64,000 nucleotides of DNA from Flavobacterium sangjuense (GTDB lineage: Bacteria; Bacteroidota; Bacteroidia; Flavobacteriales; Flavobacteriaceae). This document shows positions 36,901-43,135 of the stretch, piece after piece. The translations under genes and the position numbers were made by a program. Within the stretch, counting starts at the first letter, position 1, and each line of letters starts with the position of its first letter. Under the pieces are notes generated by a model. The model was not told the DNA's origin, did not search any database, and saw only the letters and a program-made list of their open reading frames with translations. The DNA is taken from the NCBI RefSeq assembly GCF_004797125.1, contig NZ_CP038810.1, forward strand, positions 2,852,001 to 2,916,000, in the 5' to 3' direction.

Positions 36901-37639
36901 CCAAAAAATAACTGCGACATTTAATCCTATTGCTCCGTTATGTATTGGAGAAACTGCTCCTTCACTTCCGGCAACATCTATTCAAGGATATACCGGAACC
37001 TGGACACCATCGGTAATTGACAATACACAATCCGGAACTTACACGTTTGTTCCTACTGCAGGACAATGTGCGAATAACGGAAGTCTTGCTGTAACAGTTC
37101 AAAGTGCTTTTGATTTTGAACTATCCGGAAATTGTGTTGGTGATGATTTTATTATAGAAGTTACGGCTTTAAATAATTCAATTGATCTCACTACGGCTAG
37201 TTTTGTTTGGAGTAACAGCAATGGGCAGACAGTTGGAAATAACGCAAGTACGTTTAATGTTACTGAATATTTAAATTCAACAACAGTAAATGAAGAAATG
37301 CCTATTACTTTCTCTGTGACTGTTACCAATGCGGAAGGATGTTATAAAACAGAACCAATTACGTTAGCTAGAATATTCTGCGGAATCCAAAAAGGAATTT
37401 CTGTAAATAATGATGGTGATAACGAATTCTTTGACTTAACCCAATTAAATGTGAAACATCTGAGCATTTTCAATAGATACGGAATGAAAGTCTATAGCAA
37501 AGGTGGTTATACAAATGAATGGAAAGGACAATCTGATAAAGGTGATGAACTACCGGATGGTACTTATTATTATGTTATCGACTTTAATGATAATCTACCG
37601 GCGAAAACGGGTTGGATTTATATCAACAGAGCTTATTAA
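27944..37639 (+). CDS. giant CUB/FN3-repeat T9SS type B secreted protein
   Basis: 3231-residue secreted protein with signal peptide MKKISLSILALLLFSINAYS. Residues ~25-205 look like a choice-of-anchor jelly-roll (FSEGFENTTGPDAFPSTNW). Seven CUB domains, each opening CGGNF, begin near residues 306, 520, 733, 946, 1159, 1372 and 1580 and alternate with FN3 domains; period 639 bp. Later come a region resembling an exported jelly-roll (NGSFESPATSGAFPNM) and five ~65-residue modules with LEGFTGTW and GTYTFTP. The same module follows the 85-residue array of the other giant protein. The final ~85 residues (ISVNNDGDNEFFDL, FNRYGMKVYSKGGY, GWIYINRAY) are a type B sorting domain. Likely a surface adhesin or glycan-binding protein. 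Confidence 0.88.
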   Translation: MKKISLSILALLLFSINAYSQFSEGFENTTGPDAFPSTNWTLDSGNWAVFDNGIGTQRWGINSAITTPPTVNNGVNAAYITRDNIGQGNTSENYLATPPIEVPTNGELHFFTRMFTSGNQGTIYQVKVASVATGSQTNPNDYVLVQQWSEDELIVPTSNFNIYTEKTVDLSAFVGQFVYISFVKVYTQPTTSIDGDRWLIDDVGVNARCLAPTGLTFSAITVNGATLNWLNPNGAGTTWEIEVVPASGTPTGTPTHTTSTLPFVVTGLLPNTTYKYYVRAVCTSGFSSAWSTASANFTTGTAPPVCGGNFVDSGGVAGNYANNENITTTICPTTPGDQVTVTFTSFNTQNATDFLRVYDGNNASAPLLATLSGTTLPPAFTSSASSGCLTFVFTSNGTTTAGGWASNVSCAPAPTCSIPNAVTNSTVTSTTAIISWTQPANPDTSVATAWQVLALPCGSAPPTAGSTGYVSATSNPFTLTGLLPVTCYDIYVRAVCSASDSSAWSRITTSFTTQAAPPVCGGNFVDSGGTTGSYANNENITTTICPTTAGDLVTVTFSSFSMESCCDSLRIYDGNSTAGTLLGTYTGTALPPSYTSSAANGCLTFVFQSDTSVVSTGWVASITCAPAPTCRKPTTIANTSVLSTSAVISWTQPANPDTSVATAWQVLALPCGSAAPTAATTGWVSASTNPFTLTGLSPTVCYDVYVRAVCSASDSSVWSAATTFTTQAAPPVCGGNFVDSGGTTGNYGNNQNITTTICPTTAGDLVTVAFTSFSMESCCDSLRIYDGNSTAGTLLGTYTGGTLPPTYTSSAANGCLTFVFQSDSSVVQSGWIANITCAPAPTCSKPTALTNTTVLSTSAVIGWTQPANPDTSVATAWQVLALPCGSAAPTAASTGFVNATSNPFTLTGLSPLTCYDVYVRAVCSASDSSTWSTATTFTTQALPPVCGGNFVDSGGPAGNYSDNENTTTTICPVNSGDLVTVTFTSFSMESCCDSLTIYDGSSAAGTLLGTYTGTTLPPTYSSSSPGGCLTFVFESDGSVVSTGWAANITCGPAPTCSKPTTLTNTTVLSTSAVIGWTQPANPDTSVATAWQVLALPCGSDAPTAASTGFVNTSTNPFTLTGLTPLTCYDVYVRAVCSASDSSTWSTATTFTTQALPPVCGGNFVDSGGPAGNYSNNENTTTTICPVNSGDLVTVTFTSFSMESCCDSLTIYDGSSASGTLLGTYTGTTLPPTYTSSSPGGCLTFVFDSDFSVVSTGWAANITCGPAPTCSKPTTLTNTTVLSTSAVIGWTQPANPDTSVATAWEVLALPCGSTPPTAASTGFVSASTNPFTLTGLTPLTCYDVYVRAVCSASDSSAWSTATTFTTQALPPVCGGNFVDSGGPAGNYGNNANTTTTICPTTPGDLVTVTFTSFNTEGGVDILRIYDGDNTSAPLLGSYSGTTVPPTYTSNAANGCLTFVFISDTSVVSTGWTSNVTCAPAPLCRKPINITTSAVSANSVNLAWTNIGNATSWEVLALPCGSATPTAATTGWVPAATNPFVLTGLFPNTCYTIYVRGNCGTDGVSEWSTSVTITTQIAPPGCGGNFLDSGALGNYANNSNIGTLICPSSPTDKVTVTFTSFDTELNNDILRIYNGDNASAPLIGTYSGTNLPPSATSSAANGCLYFVFISNSSVTQTGWSSNITCAPAAACPNPLGASSTTVVTTTSQLSWIEAGSATSWQVLILPCGSPPPTNSTPGWISTTSNPYTVTGLTPNCCNQYYVRSVCSGSETSTWTPAYMTQTGSYVVWNTANGAASVSGTFPGGTVTVTQTGGGNAVTLTSPAAFPANLVVTGNNTFSTFGPTTNPPSRSLTFTFSTPVIIDRYSMSDVDLGGSWNDTFNFGGVTFTSTTSTNLTTTVTGAVATTETGNNAEYGSWYMSTTPVSSFSIDYATTGGRTHAYLAYALKVFLPCPVPLATLEVTVNSPTVCQGTPANVIATPNTPGTYNYVWTVPSGATNPGNVASFNTSVAGVYSVIITDTTTGATSSSASGTVTINTPIVPTFISPAPICTGTPAPTLPTTSLNGITGTWSPSVVNNTLTGVYTFTPNTPQCADVVTLTVTVLQDCSFGSFASAVWLTNCEDNNFFNTVGSGTSIIGPVENVFPDTDFGTYISNSNTFKLRGAELKTFKSATANVCSARLNYRIYPQGGTPGTFTVLNLPFFEDCTSGSFPSGGPCNTGDQKWQEVLSDAEFPVDLTAFPAGDYVLEVFYDITGDVDSTTQCDDTIFINNAGNNFIATYTLQENPTYTSINPSICNEDDGSITIENLAPNTTYTMTYTHNSAVVGPITIITDNSGQYILSGLTVGVYANFNYAVNGCTFASTEVITLTVQSTVPVLGTDPLTCNSNTGTITISNLVPSQAYSVTYTDDTVVVGPTTIIADTSGQIVLTGLNAGVYANFSLTTTYCTATSTQIITLVNPAPPVVTVNSSTICAGQSTTITATPQVPGSYTYVWTVPAGFTNPGNVASFNTNVAGTYSVVITPTGTSFCNGSFESPATSGAFPNMLNENVIDCWDTTAPDGIMEVWPAAGFEGFFAYQGSNFIEINGNSTATAFQDFTTYPGAQLQISFAHRGRQGNDVVGVEIGPIGGPYTSLGNFNDSNAAWVYRTLNYTVPTSSGSNYTLRFVSVSSTGGDPTVGNFLDAVSVTSVECSSLAASGTVSLLPTVTMNLTSANNIQTVCINTAIAAITYASTNTTNVTATGLPTGVSGNFDSGTGVFTISGTPTQSGTFPYTVSTVGGCNTITLNGTITVNPTVTATFNPITICRGDVVTLPSTSLEGFTGTWNPATVDNTQTGTYTFTPNSGQCASNGSLTINVNQPTPSTFAAIAAICNGDTAPVLPATSLEGFTGTWSPSTVSNTLTGTYTFTPTAGQCASGGSITITVNQPTPSTFAAIAAICNGDTAPVLPATSLEGFTGTWSPSTVSNTVSGTYTFTPTAGQCASNGTVSVTVNQKITATFNPIAPLCIGETAPSLPATSIQGYTGTWTPSVIDNTQSGTYTFVPTAGQCANNGSLAVTVQSAFDFELSGNCVGDDFIIEVTALNNSIDLTTASFVWSNSNGQTVGNNASTFNVTEYLNSTTVNEEMPITFSVTVTNAEGCYKTEPITLARIFCGIQKGISVNNDGDNEFFDLTQLNVKHLSIFNRYGMKVYSKGGYTNEWKGQSDKGDELPDGTYYYVIDFNDNLPAKTGWIYINRAY
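28859..33290 (+). repeat. seven CUB-FN3 modules of about 639 bp
   Basis: The codons for CGGNF recur at 28859, 29501, 30140, 30779, 31418, 32057 and 32681. Four successive intervals are exactly 639 bp; the others are 642 and 624. Units 2-6 are most alike in DNA, and unit 7 is the most diverged (CGGNFLDSGALGNY). Confidence 0.88.
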
Positions 37640-37650
37640 TTTAAATGAAA

Positions 37651-37679
37651 AACGTCCCGAATATCGGGACGTTTTTTTA
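37651..37679 (+). terminator. Rho-independent terminator after the CUB/FN3 gene
   Basis: Perfect 10-bp stem AACGTCCCGA / TCGGGACGTT with loop ATA, followed by a T run. It sits 12 bp after the stop codon and faces the convergent peptidase gene. Confidence 0.92.
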
Positions 37680-37695
37680 TAGTATGTTTTTACTT

Positions 37696-39066
37696 TTAGT
37701 CGATTCCATATTGATCAAACAAATACATCAGTGAAGCCATAGTTGCTGCGCCAAGTTCCAGCTCACGTTTATTAACAGCATCAAATGTATCATTAGCAGC
37801 ATGATGATAATCAAAATAACGCTGCGAATCCGGAATCAATCCTGCTTTTACAATTTTGGCAGAAGTTAGATGTTCGATATCCGAACCAGTATGTCCAATA
37901 AAAAATTGATGTATTAAATAGGGCTCAAATAAATATTTCCAGTTGGTTACTTTTTGGAAATTTGTGGCGTTACATTCAAAAGAAAATCCTCTTGGCGAAA
38001 ATCCACCTGCATCACTTTCAAGTGCAAAAATGTGGTTCTCTTTGTTCTGTTTAGATAATTCCTCATATTTTCTTCCACCTCTTCCACCAAATTCTTCATT
38101 CATAAAAAGTACAGCCCTAATCGTATTCTTTGGCTTGTAATTTAATTTTTTAAATAACTCCAAAACTTCCATGCTCTGCACAACACCGGCGCCATCATCA
38201 TGTGAACCATCAGCCAAATCCCAGGAATCAAGATGCCCACCAACAATCATAATTTTTTCAGGATGCTCCGAACCTGTGATTTCACCAATCACATTATACG
38301 AAAGTACTTCGCCAAGGTTTTCACAGGAAAGTTTCATAAAGAATTTTAAACCCTTATTTTCTTTAAGTTTTTTGCTCAATAGTTCTGCGGCATTCGTACT
38401 AATCGCAGCCGTTGGAATATATTTATCTCTTGGCAAATCACCATAGCTCTGCGCACCAGTATGTGGAAAATCATCTAACCTAAAACCCATGGAACGGACA
38501 ATAGTGGCAACAGCTCCCATTTTTGCTGCCTTTTCAGCTCCGGAATATCTTTGGTCAACACAACCACCATACGATTTAAAAGCATCAATATTAGCAGCTT
38601 CAAATGGTCGGTTATAAAAAACAATTTTACCTTTTACTTTGTCTATACCCAGAGTTTCCAATTCTTTTAAACTATGCACTTCAATAACTTCAGCCGTTAA
38701 ACCATTTTTTGACGTCGCTATAGAACCACCAAGTGCACAAATTGGAATACTTACTTTTGTTTTATTATCAAAAAAATAGGCTGTTTCTTTTTCACCTCTC
38801 ACCCATTTTGGCACCATTACTTCCTGAAGATAGACTTTATCTAAACCCAAAGTTTCGAGTTGCGCTTTTACATAAGCAACACCTTTTTCAGCTCCAACAG
38901 AACCCGACATCCGGGAGCCAATTTTATTAGACAAATCATCTAACCAGGGATAACATTTTGAATTGGTCAATGAAAGACTATAAATATTCTTAAGCATTTG
39001 TTGGTCGTTGCTTTGCGAATAAAGAATAGATGTGAATAACAGGGCGGAAATGGCAAATTTGTTCAT
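37696..39066 (-). CDS. secreted M28-family metallopeptidase
   Basis: 456-residue zinc peptidase of family M28, similar to carboxypeptidase Q. The signal peptide is MNKFAISALLFTSILYSQS. Metal ligands are visible in GGHLDSWDLADGSHDDGAGVV (His, Asp), FMNEEFGGRG (Glu pair) and HTGSDIEHL (final His). Residues ~110-240 look like the inserted PA-like domain (GGSIATSKNGLTAEVIEV, KGKIVFYNRPF). No C-terminal sorting domain is seen, so it is probably periplasmic. It is convergent with the CUB/FN3 gene and divergent from the 39154 gene. Confidence 0.87.
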   Translation of the reverse strand: MNKFAISALLFTSILYSQSNDQQMLKNIYSLSLTNSKCYPWLDDLSNKIGSRMSGSVGAEKGVAYVKAQLETLGLDKVYLQEVMVPKWVRGEKETAYFFDNKTKVSIPICALGGSIATSKNGLTAEVIEVHSLKELETLGIDKVKGKIVFYNRPFEAANIDAFKSYGGCVDQRYSGAEKAAKMGAVATIVRSMGFRLDDFPHTGAQSYGDLPRDKYIPTAAISTNAAELLSKKLKENKGLKFFMKLSCENLGEVLSYNVIGEITGSEHPEKIMIVGGHLDSWDLADGSHDDGAGVVQSMEVLELFKKLNYKPKNTIRAVLFMNEEFGGRGGRKYEELSKQNKENHIFALESDAGGFSPRGFSFECNATNFQKVTNWKYLFEPYLIHQFFIGHTGSDIEHLTSAKIVKAGLIPDSQRYFDYHHAANDTFDAVNKRELELGAATMASLMYLFDQYGID

Positions 39067-39127
39067 AGTTTAATTTTTTATCAAAAATAAATCAAAAAAC
39101 ATTTGGTCACAGCAAAAATATTTATTT

Positions 39128-39149
39128 ACTTTGTTTTTCAAAGTACTTT
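39128..39149. promoter_or_regulatory. palindromic operator 1 (CreD operon)
   Basis: The pattern ACTTTG-N5-CAAAGTACTTT is shared exactly, apart from the five spacer bases, with 40733-40754. It contains an inverted repeat ACTTTG / CAAAGT and the 10-bp palindrome AAAGTACTTT. The left arm is part of a -7-like TTACTTTG, so a bound protein would cover the promoter. It lies 4 bp before the ATG of the 39154 gene. Confidence 0.72.
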
Positions 39150-39153
39150 AAAA

Positions 39154-39762
39154 ATGGAAAAAGAAAAATATCTTAAGGACATACAAGACATCAAGGACAT
39201 GATGTCAAAATCAACACAATTTATTTCATTAAGTGGCTTATCCGGAATTTTGGCTGGGATTTATGCATTAATTGGAGCATATATAGTTAATACACTTTTA
39301 GAAAAAAACAAATATGATGTTGTTATTATCGAAGGATTAACCTTTAAACTAATTGTCCTGACTGCATTCGTTGTTTTAGTACTTTCATTGGTTACAGCTT
39401 TTATTATGACCAAGCAAAAAGCAAAAAAATTAGGAGAAAATGTGTGGAATGCTTCGTCCAAAAGACTATTGATAAACTTTTCTATTCCATTGTTCACAGG
39501 CGGAATTTTTGCTTTACTCCTATTGCGTCACAGTGTTTATGGTCTGATTGCACCAATAACTTTAATTTTTTATGGATTAGCTTGCTTGAATGCCAGCAAA
39601 TACACTTTGAAAGACGTCCGTTATTTAGGCATAACTGAAATTATTTTGGGCTTAATTGCCGTTGAGTTTTCCGGATATGGTTTGTACTTTTGGGTTTTAG
39701 GATTTGGTATTTGCCATATAGTTTATGGAGCGGTGATGTATTTTAAATATGATAGAAATTAA
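39154..39762 (+). CDS. four-helix membrane protein of unknown function
   Basis: 202 residues from the ATG at 39154 (MEKEKYLKDIQDIKDMMSKS). An upstream in-frame start is rejected because it would overlap the operator. A charged N-terminal helix precedes about five to six hydrophobic segments (FISLSGLSGILAGIYALIGAYI, LIVLTAFVVLVLSLVTAFIM, FGICHIVYGAVMYF). No enzymatic motif was recognised. First gene of an apparent operon with the YiiX-like hydrolase (1 bp downstream) and the winged-helix regulator, under operator 1. Confidence 0.75.
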   Translation: MEKEKYLKDIQDIKDMMSKSTQFISLSGLSGILAGIYALIGAYIVNTLLEKNKYDVVIIEGLTFKLIVLTAFVVLVLSLVTAFIMTKQKAKKLGENVWNASSKRLLINFSIPLFTGGIFALLLLRHSVYGLIAPITLIFYGLACLNASKYTLKDVRYLGITEIILGLIAVEFSGYGLYFWVLGFGICHIVYGAVMYFKYDRN

Positions 39763-39763
39763 C

Positions 39764-40414
39764 ATGAAAAAGGTCTATATAGCTTTTATCGTTATCCTAT
39801 TAACTGCATTTTACTTTATTAGTAATGCCCGTGAAACGTCTATCTATAAAAATCCACACGTATTAGAAAAAATACAAGATGGCGATATCATTTTTCAAAC
39901 TTCAGAATCTAGGCAATGTGAAGCGGTAAGGATTGCAACTAATTCAAAGTTTTCTCATTGTGGTATAATTTATGAAATCAAAGGCGAAAAATACGTATAT
40001 GAAGCCGTTCAGCCAGTTAAAATTACTCCGCTGAAGGAATGGATTTCACATGGCAAGGGAAACAATTATTTGGTTAAACGCTTAAAAAATGCCAACACAC
40101 TTTTAAAGCCAGACATTCTTGAAAAAATGAAATCTTATGGAAGCCAATTCAAGAACAAGGATTATGATCTATATTTTGAATGGAGTGATGACAAAATTTA
40201 TTGTTCGGAATTAGTTTGGAAAATATATAAAAATGGTGCTAATATTGAGCTTTGTAAATTGGAAAGCCTGAAAAATTTTAATTTAAATAACCCAAAAGTT
40301 AAAGCCATTTTGGTTGAGCGATATGGAAATAAAATTCCATTAGAAGAACAAGTTGTTGCTCCTTCTCAGCTCGTAGACTCTCCTATTTTAGAAACTGTTA
40401 TTGACACCTACTAA
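39764..40414 (+). CDS. YiiX/YebB-like permuted papain-fold (NlpC/P60 clan) hydrolase
   Basis: 216 residues from the ATG at 39764, one base after the previous stop. A single N-terminal hydrophobic segment (VYIAFIVILLTAFYFIS) exports or anchors it. The permuted catalytic order of the YiiX (DUF830) group is visible: LEKIQDGDIIFQTS, then His65 in FSHCGIIYE, then Cys147 in IYCSELVWK. Members may act on peptidoglycan peptides or lipids; the substrate here is unknown. Its position in a CreD-type envelope operon suggests a cell-envelope role. Confidence 0.78.
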   Translation: MKKVYIAFIVILLTAFYFISNARETSIYKNPHVLEKIQDGDIIFQTSESRQCEAVRIATNSKFSHCGIIYEIKGEKYVYEAVQPVKITPLKEWISHGKGNNYLVKRLKNANTLLKPDILEKMKSYGSQFKNKDYDLYFEWSDDKIYCSELVWKIYKNGANIELCKLESLKNFNLNNPKVKAILVERYGNKIPLEEQVVAPSQLVDSPILETVIDTY

Positions 40415-40416
40415 CC

Positions 40417-40713
40417 TTGAAAACCATCATCCAAAATATAAATAAAGCCTTTGATCACCGAATTCGTCTCGGGATTATGTCTGTGCTGATGGTCAATGAA
40501 AGTGCCGATTTTAATATGCTCAAGGAAATGCTTGGCGTTACCGATGGCAATCTTGCCAGTCATACCAAAGCATTAGAAACCGAAAACTATATTATGATTG
40601 AAAAACAATTCATCGGAAAGAAACCCAACACAAAGTATATTGCGACGACAGCCGGGAAAAAAGCATTTAGGGAACACATTGAAGCACTTGAAAAATTAAT
40701 ATCAAAACCATAA
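40417..40713 (+). CDS. winged-helix transcriptional regulator
   Basis: 98 residues with a TTG start at 40417, two bases after the previous stop. The sequence forms a compact winged helix: FDHRIRLGIMSVLMVNESADFNML, recognition region GVTDGNLASHTKALE, wing KKPNTKYIATTAGKKAF, then a short dimer helix. It belongs to the MarR/ArsR-like winged DNA-binding proteins frequently found beside DUF1361 and creD genes in Bacteroidota. It is the obvious candidate for binding the two ACTTTG-N5-CAAAGTACTTT sites flanking its transcription unit, giving autoregulation. Confidence 0.83.
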   Translation: MKTIIQNINKAFDHRIRLGIMSVLMVNESADFNMLKEMLGVTDGNLASHTKALETENYIMIEKQFIGKKPNTKYIATTAGKKAFREHIEALEKLISKP

Positions 40714-40732
40714 CCTATTTTTTTATTTACAA

Positions 40733-40754
40733 ACTTTGAATTTCAAAGTACTTT
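40733..40754. promoter_or_regulatory. palindromic operator 2 (CreD operon)
   Basis: Second copy of ACTTTG-N5-CAAAGTACTTT; here the inner inverted repeat extends to ACTTTGA / TCAAAGT. The left arm is again part of a -7-like AAACTTTG, and the site ends 16 bp before the ATG of the DUF1361 gene. It lies in the 57-bp gap after the regulator gene, giving the DUF1361-CreD block its own controlled promoter. Confidence 0.75.
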
Positions 40755-40770
40755 TAAAAATACAAATAAA

Positions 40771-41427
40771 ATGAACAAAATCTTAACCATTTACTTTTTA
40801 AACAAAAAACAAAATCCAGTTTTAATACTGTTAGCCATGTTATCATTGACTTTGATTCTATTGCGCGTAAAAATTACACAGGAAGTGTATTTGCTTTTTC
40901 TGATTTGGAATCTCTTTTTGGCTTACATTCCTTACTTTCTCTCCTCTGAAATAAAGAATATAGTTCCGGGCACTTTTACTTTTTATTCAGTTTTACTGAT
41001 ATGGTTGCTCTTTCTTCCTAATTCTTTCTATCTGATAACAGATTTTGTCCATCTGCATCACGTTACTAAATTCCAGTTCTTATTTGATGCTGTTTTATTT
41101 AGCTGTTTTACCGTTGCCGGATTTTATTCAGGCATACTATCGTTATTTGATATACACTTCTTGTTGCAAATGAAATATTCTTCACAAAAATCATGGATAT
41201 TAATCGGAACTGTTGCTTATCTGTCGGCATTTGGAATTTATCTCGGGAGAATTTTACGTTTTAACAGCTGGGATATTTTACGTCATCCTTTTAGTCTTTT
41301 ATCAACTAGCTGCAAAAGCATTCAAAACACCGAAACCTTGCTATTCACAATAGTTTTAGGAACATTTATTTTAATTTCTTACTGTTTAGCTCATTCATTT
41401 CTAAATAAAAAAACACTAAAATCATGA
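40771..41427 (+). CDS. DUF1361 membrane protein
   Basis: 218-residue polytopic inner-membrane protein. About six helices and the motifs WNLFLAYIPYFLS, LLFLPNSFYLITDFVHL and LRFNSWDILRHPF are typical of DUF1361. Function is unknown, and the genes often neighbour creD. The stop overlaps the next start (ATGA at 41424-41427), implying translational coupling. Confidence 0.85.
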   Translation: MNKILTIYFLNKKQNPVLILLAMLSLTLILLRVKITQEVYLLFLIWNLFLAYIPYFLSSEIKNIVPGTFTFYSVLLIWLLFLPNSFYLITDFVHLHHVTKFQFLFDAVLFSCFTVAGFYSGILSLFDIHFLLQMKYSSQKSWILIGTVAYLSAFGIYLGRILRFNSWDILRHPFSLLSTSCKSIQNTETLLFTIVLGTFILISYCLAHSFLNKKTLKS

Positions 41428-41729
41428 CACAAACACAAGCAGCACCTGGTCCATTTTCAACCTATTTGGCCATTACGTCATTTGGCATTGGAACACTTTT
41501 ATTACTAATTCATCTCAGCTTTCAGGACGACATCGATATTATGATTATGGGTTTTTTCTATATTCTTATAGCAATTCTTTTGAATAGTATAACATTAATA
41601 CATCTGCTCTATAATTTTATTATCAATCGCTTAGAAAGAGAAATTATCGCCATTCGAATGCTTATTCTTTTGGCAAACATTCCAATTGCATTACTCTATT
41701 TAAACATCGTATTACATACAACTAATTAA
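41424..41729 (+). CDS. small membrane protein of unknown function
   Basis: 101 residues with three predicted transmembrane helices (YLAITSFGIGTLLLLIHL, IMIMGFFYILIAILLNSI, AIRMLILLANIPIALLYL). No family recognised. The 4-bp overlap with the DUF1361 gene and 25 bp to CreD place it in the same operon. Confidence 0.75.
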   Translation: MTQTQAAPGPFSTYLAITSFGIGTLLLLIHLSFQDDIDIMIMGFFYILIAILLNSITLIHLLYNFIINRLEREIIAIRMLILLANIPIALLYLNIVLHTTN

Positions 41730-41754
41730 TTCTAATTTAAAAACAATTAAAATC

Positions 41755-43110
41755 ATGGAAAATTCAGAAAATCAAGTTACCGAAGTCAAATCATTCTTTC
41801 AATCGAATACTGCCAAAATGATAATGGTCGGATTCCTAACCTTAGTGCTATTAATTCCGCTATTCTTTGTACAGGATTTAATCCGCGAACGTTCTATGCG
41901 AAAAACAGCAATGGTTGATGAAGTCACCGAACTATGGGGAAGAGATGTTATGTTCTACGGACCGATTTTAAGGATTCCGTACACAAGTTATGAAGCTTAT
42001 AATGTAACAAATCCTAAAACCGGCGTAACAACAATCGAGAGAAAAGCAGTAAGCAATTATGCTTATTTCTTTCCGAATGAATTGAAGAACACTTCTAATA
42101 TCAAGAAGAATGAATCGCTGAAACGAGGCATTTTTAATCATGTTGTCTTTACAGCAGATATGAATTTTAAGGGTGATTTTACAAAACCCAACTTTTCTAA
42201 ATTGGGCATCACCGAAGAAAATATTCAATGGAATAAAGCTTCCATAATCGTAAAAACAACCAATTTAAAAAGCATCAAAAGCGAACTGAAAATTCAATTG
42301 AACAATGATAAATTTTCTTTTGAACCACAAAATAATGACAAAAGCGATTACAGCGTTTTAGCCACAAACAACTTTGATTATAAAACATTAATCAATAATG
42401 AAAAAATCAATTTTAATTTTGGAATCACGTACAACGGAAGCAATAGTGTGAAATTTATTCCAGTTGGAAAAATCACAACTGTAAGCGTAGATTCTGATTG
42501 GGAATCACCAAGTTTTGAAGGCTCATTCGCTGCAAGTGACACGACAAAAACCATCAGCAATAAAGGGTTTCACGCCGATTGGAAAATTCTGGACATCAAC
42601 CGAACTTTTACACAGCAATATGTGAATGCATTACCCGATTTGGATGATTATCTTTTTGGCGTAAAACTTATTCAAACTGTGGATGAATACCAACAAAACG
42701 AACGCGCTTCCAAATATGGTTTTCTGGTTATTGGTTTGACGTTCCTGATTTTCTTCCTAATTCAATCAGTTAGCAAAATCAATATTCATATTTTCCAGTA
42801 TTCGATGATTGGGTTGGCGTTAATCATGTTTTATACTTTGCTGATTTCAATTACAGAGCACAGTACGTTTAGCTTTGCCTATACTGTTGCCGGAACTTCT
42901 GTCGTCGCGATGATTACGATGTATTCTATTTCGATTTTGAAGAACAGAAAGTTTCCAATGTTTATTGGAGTATCACTTTCGGTTTTATACACCTTTATTT
43001 ATGTGATTATTCAAATGGAAGATTACGCCTTACTTGTTGGCAGCATTGGATTGTTCCTAATACTTGGCGCTGTGATGTATTTCTCAAGAAAAATTGATTG
43101 GAGTAAGTAA
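41755..43110 (+). CDS. creD: inner-membrane protein CreD
   Basis: 451 residues. One N-terminal helix (MIMVGFLTLVLLIPLFFVQDLI) is followed by a characteristic RSMRKTAMVDEVTELWG stretch, a large periplasmic beta-rich domain (residues ~60-315), and about five C-terminal helices. This is the full CreD layout. CreD is an envelope-integrity protein linked in Enterobacteria to the CreBC regulon and beta-lactam or colicin tolerance; here no CreBC genes are present and the local winged-helix regulator replaces them. The upstream operator at 40733-40754 probably controls it. Confidence 0.92.
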   Translation: MENSENQVTEVKSFFQSNTAKMIMVGFLTLVLLIPLFFVQDLIRERSMRKTAMVDEVTELWGRDVMFYGPILRIPYTSYEAYNVTNPKTGVTTIERKAVSNYAYFFPNELKNTSNIKKNESLKRGIFNHVVFTADMNFKGDFTKPNFSKLGITEENIQWNKASIIVKTTNLKSIKSELKIQLNNDKFSFEPQNNDKSDYSVLATNNFDYKTLINNEKINFNFGITYNGSNSVKFIPVGKITTVSVDSDWESPSFEGSFAASDTTKTISNKGFHADWKILDINRTFTQQYVNALPDLDDYLFGVKLIQTVDEYQQNERASKYGFLVIGLTFLIFFLIQSVSKINIHIFQYSMIGLALIMFYTLLISITEHSTFSFAYTVAGTSVVAMITMYSISILKNRKFPMFIGVSLSVLYTFIYVIIQMEDYALLVGSIGLFLILGAVMYFSRKIDWSK

Positions 43111-43135
43111 ATTTGTAACTGATAATAAAACTAAA

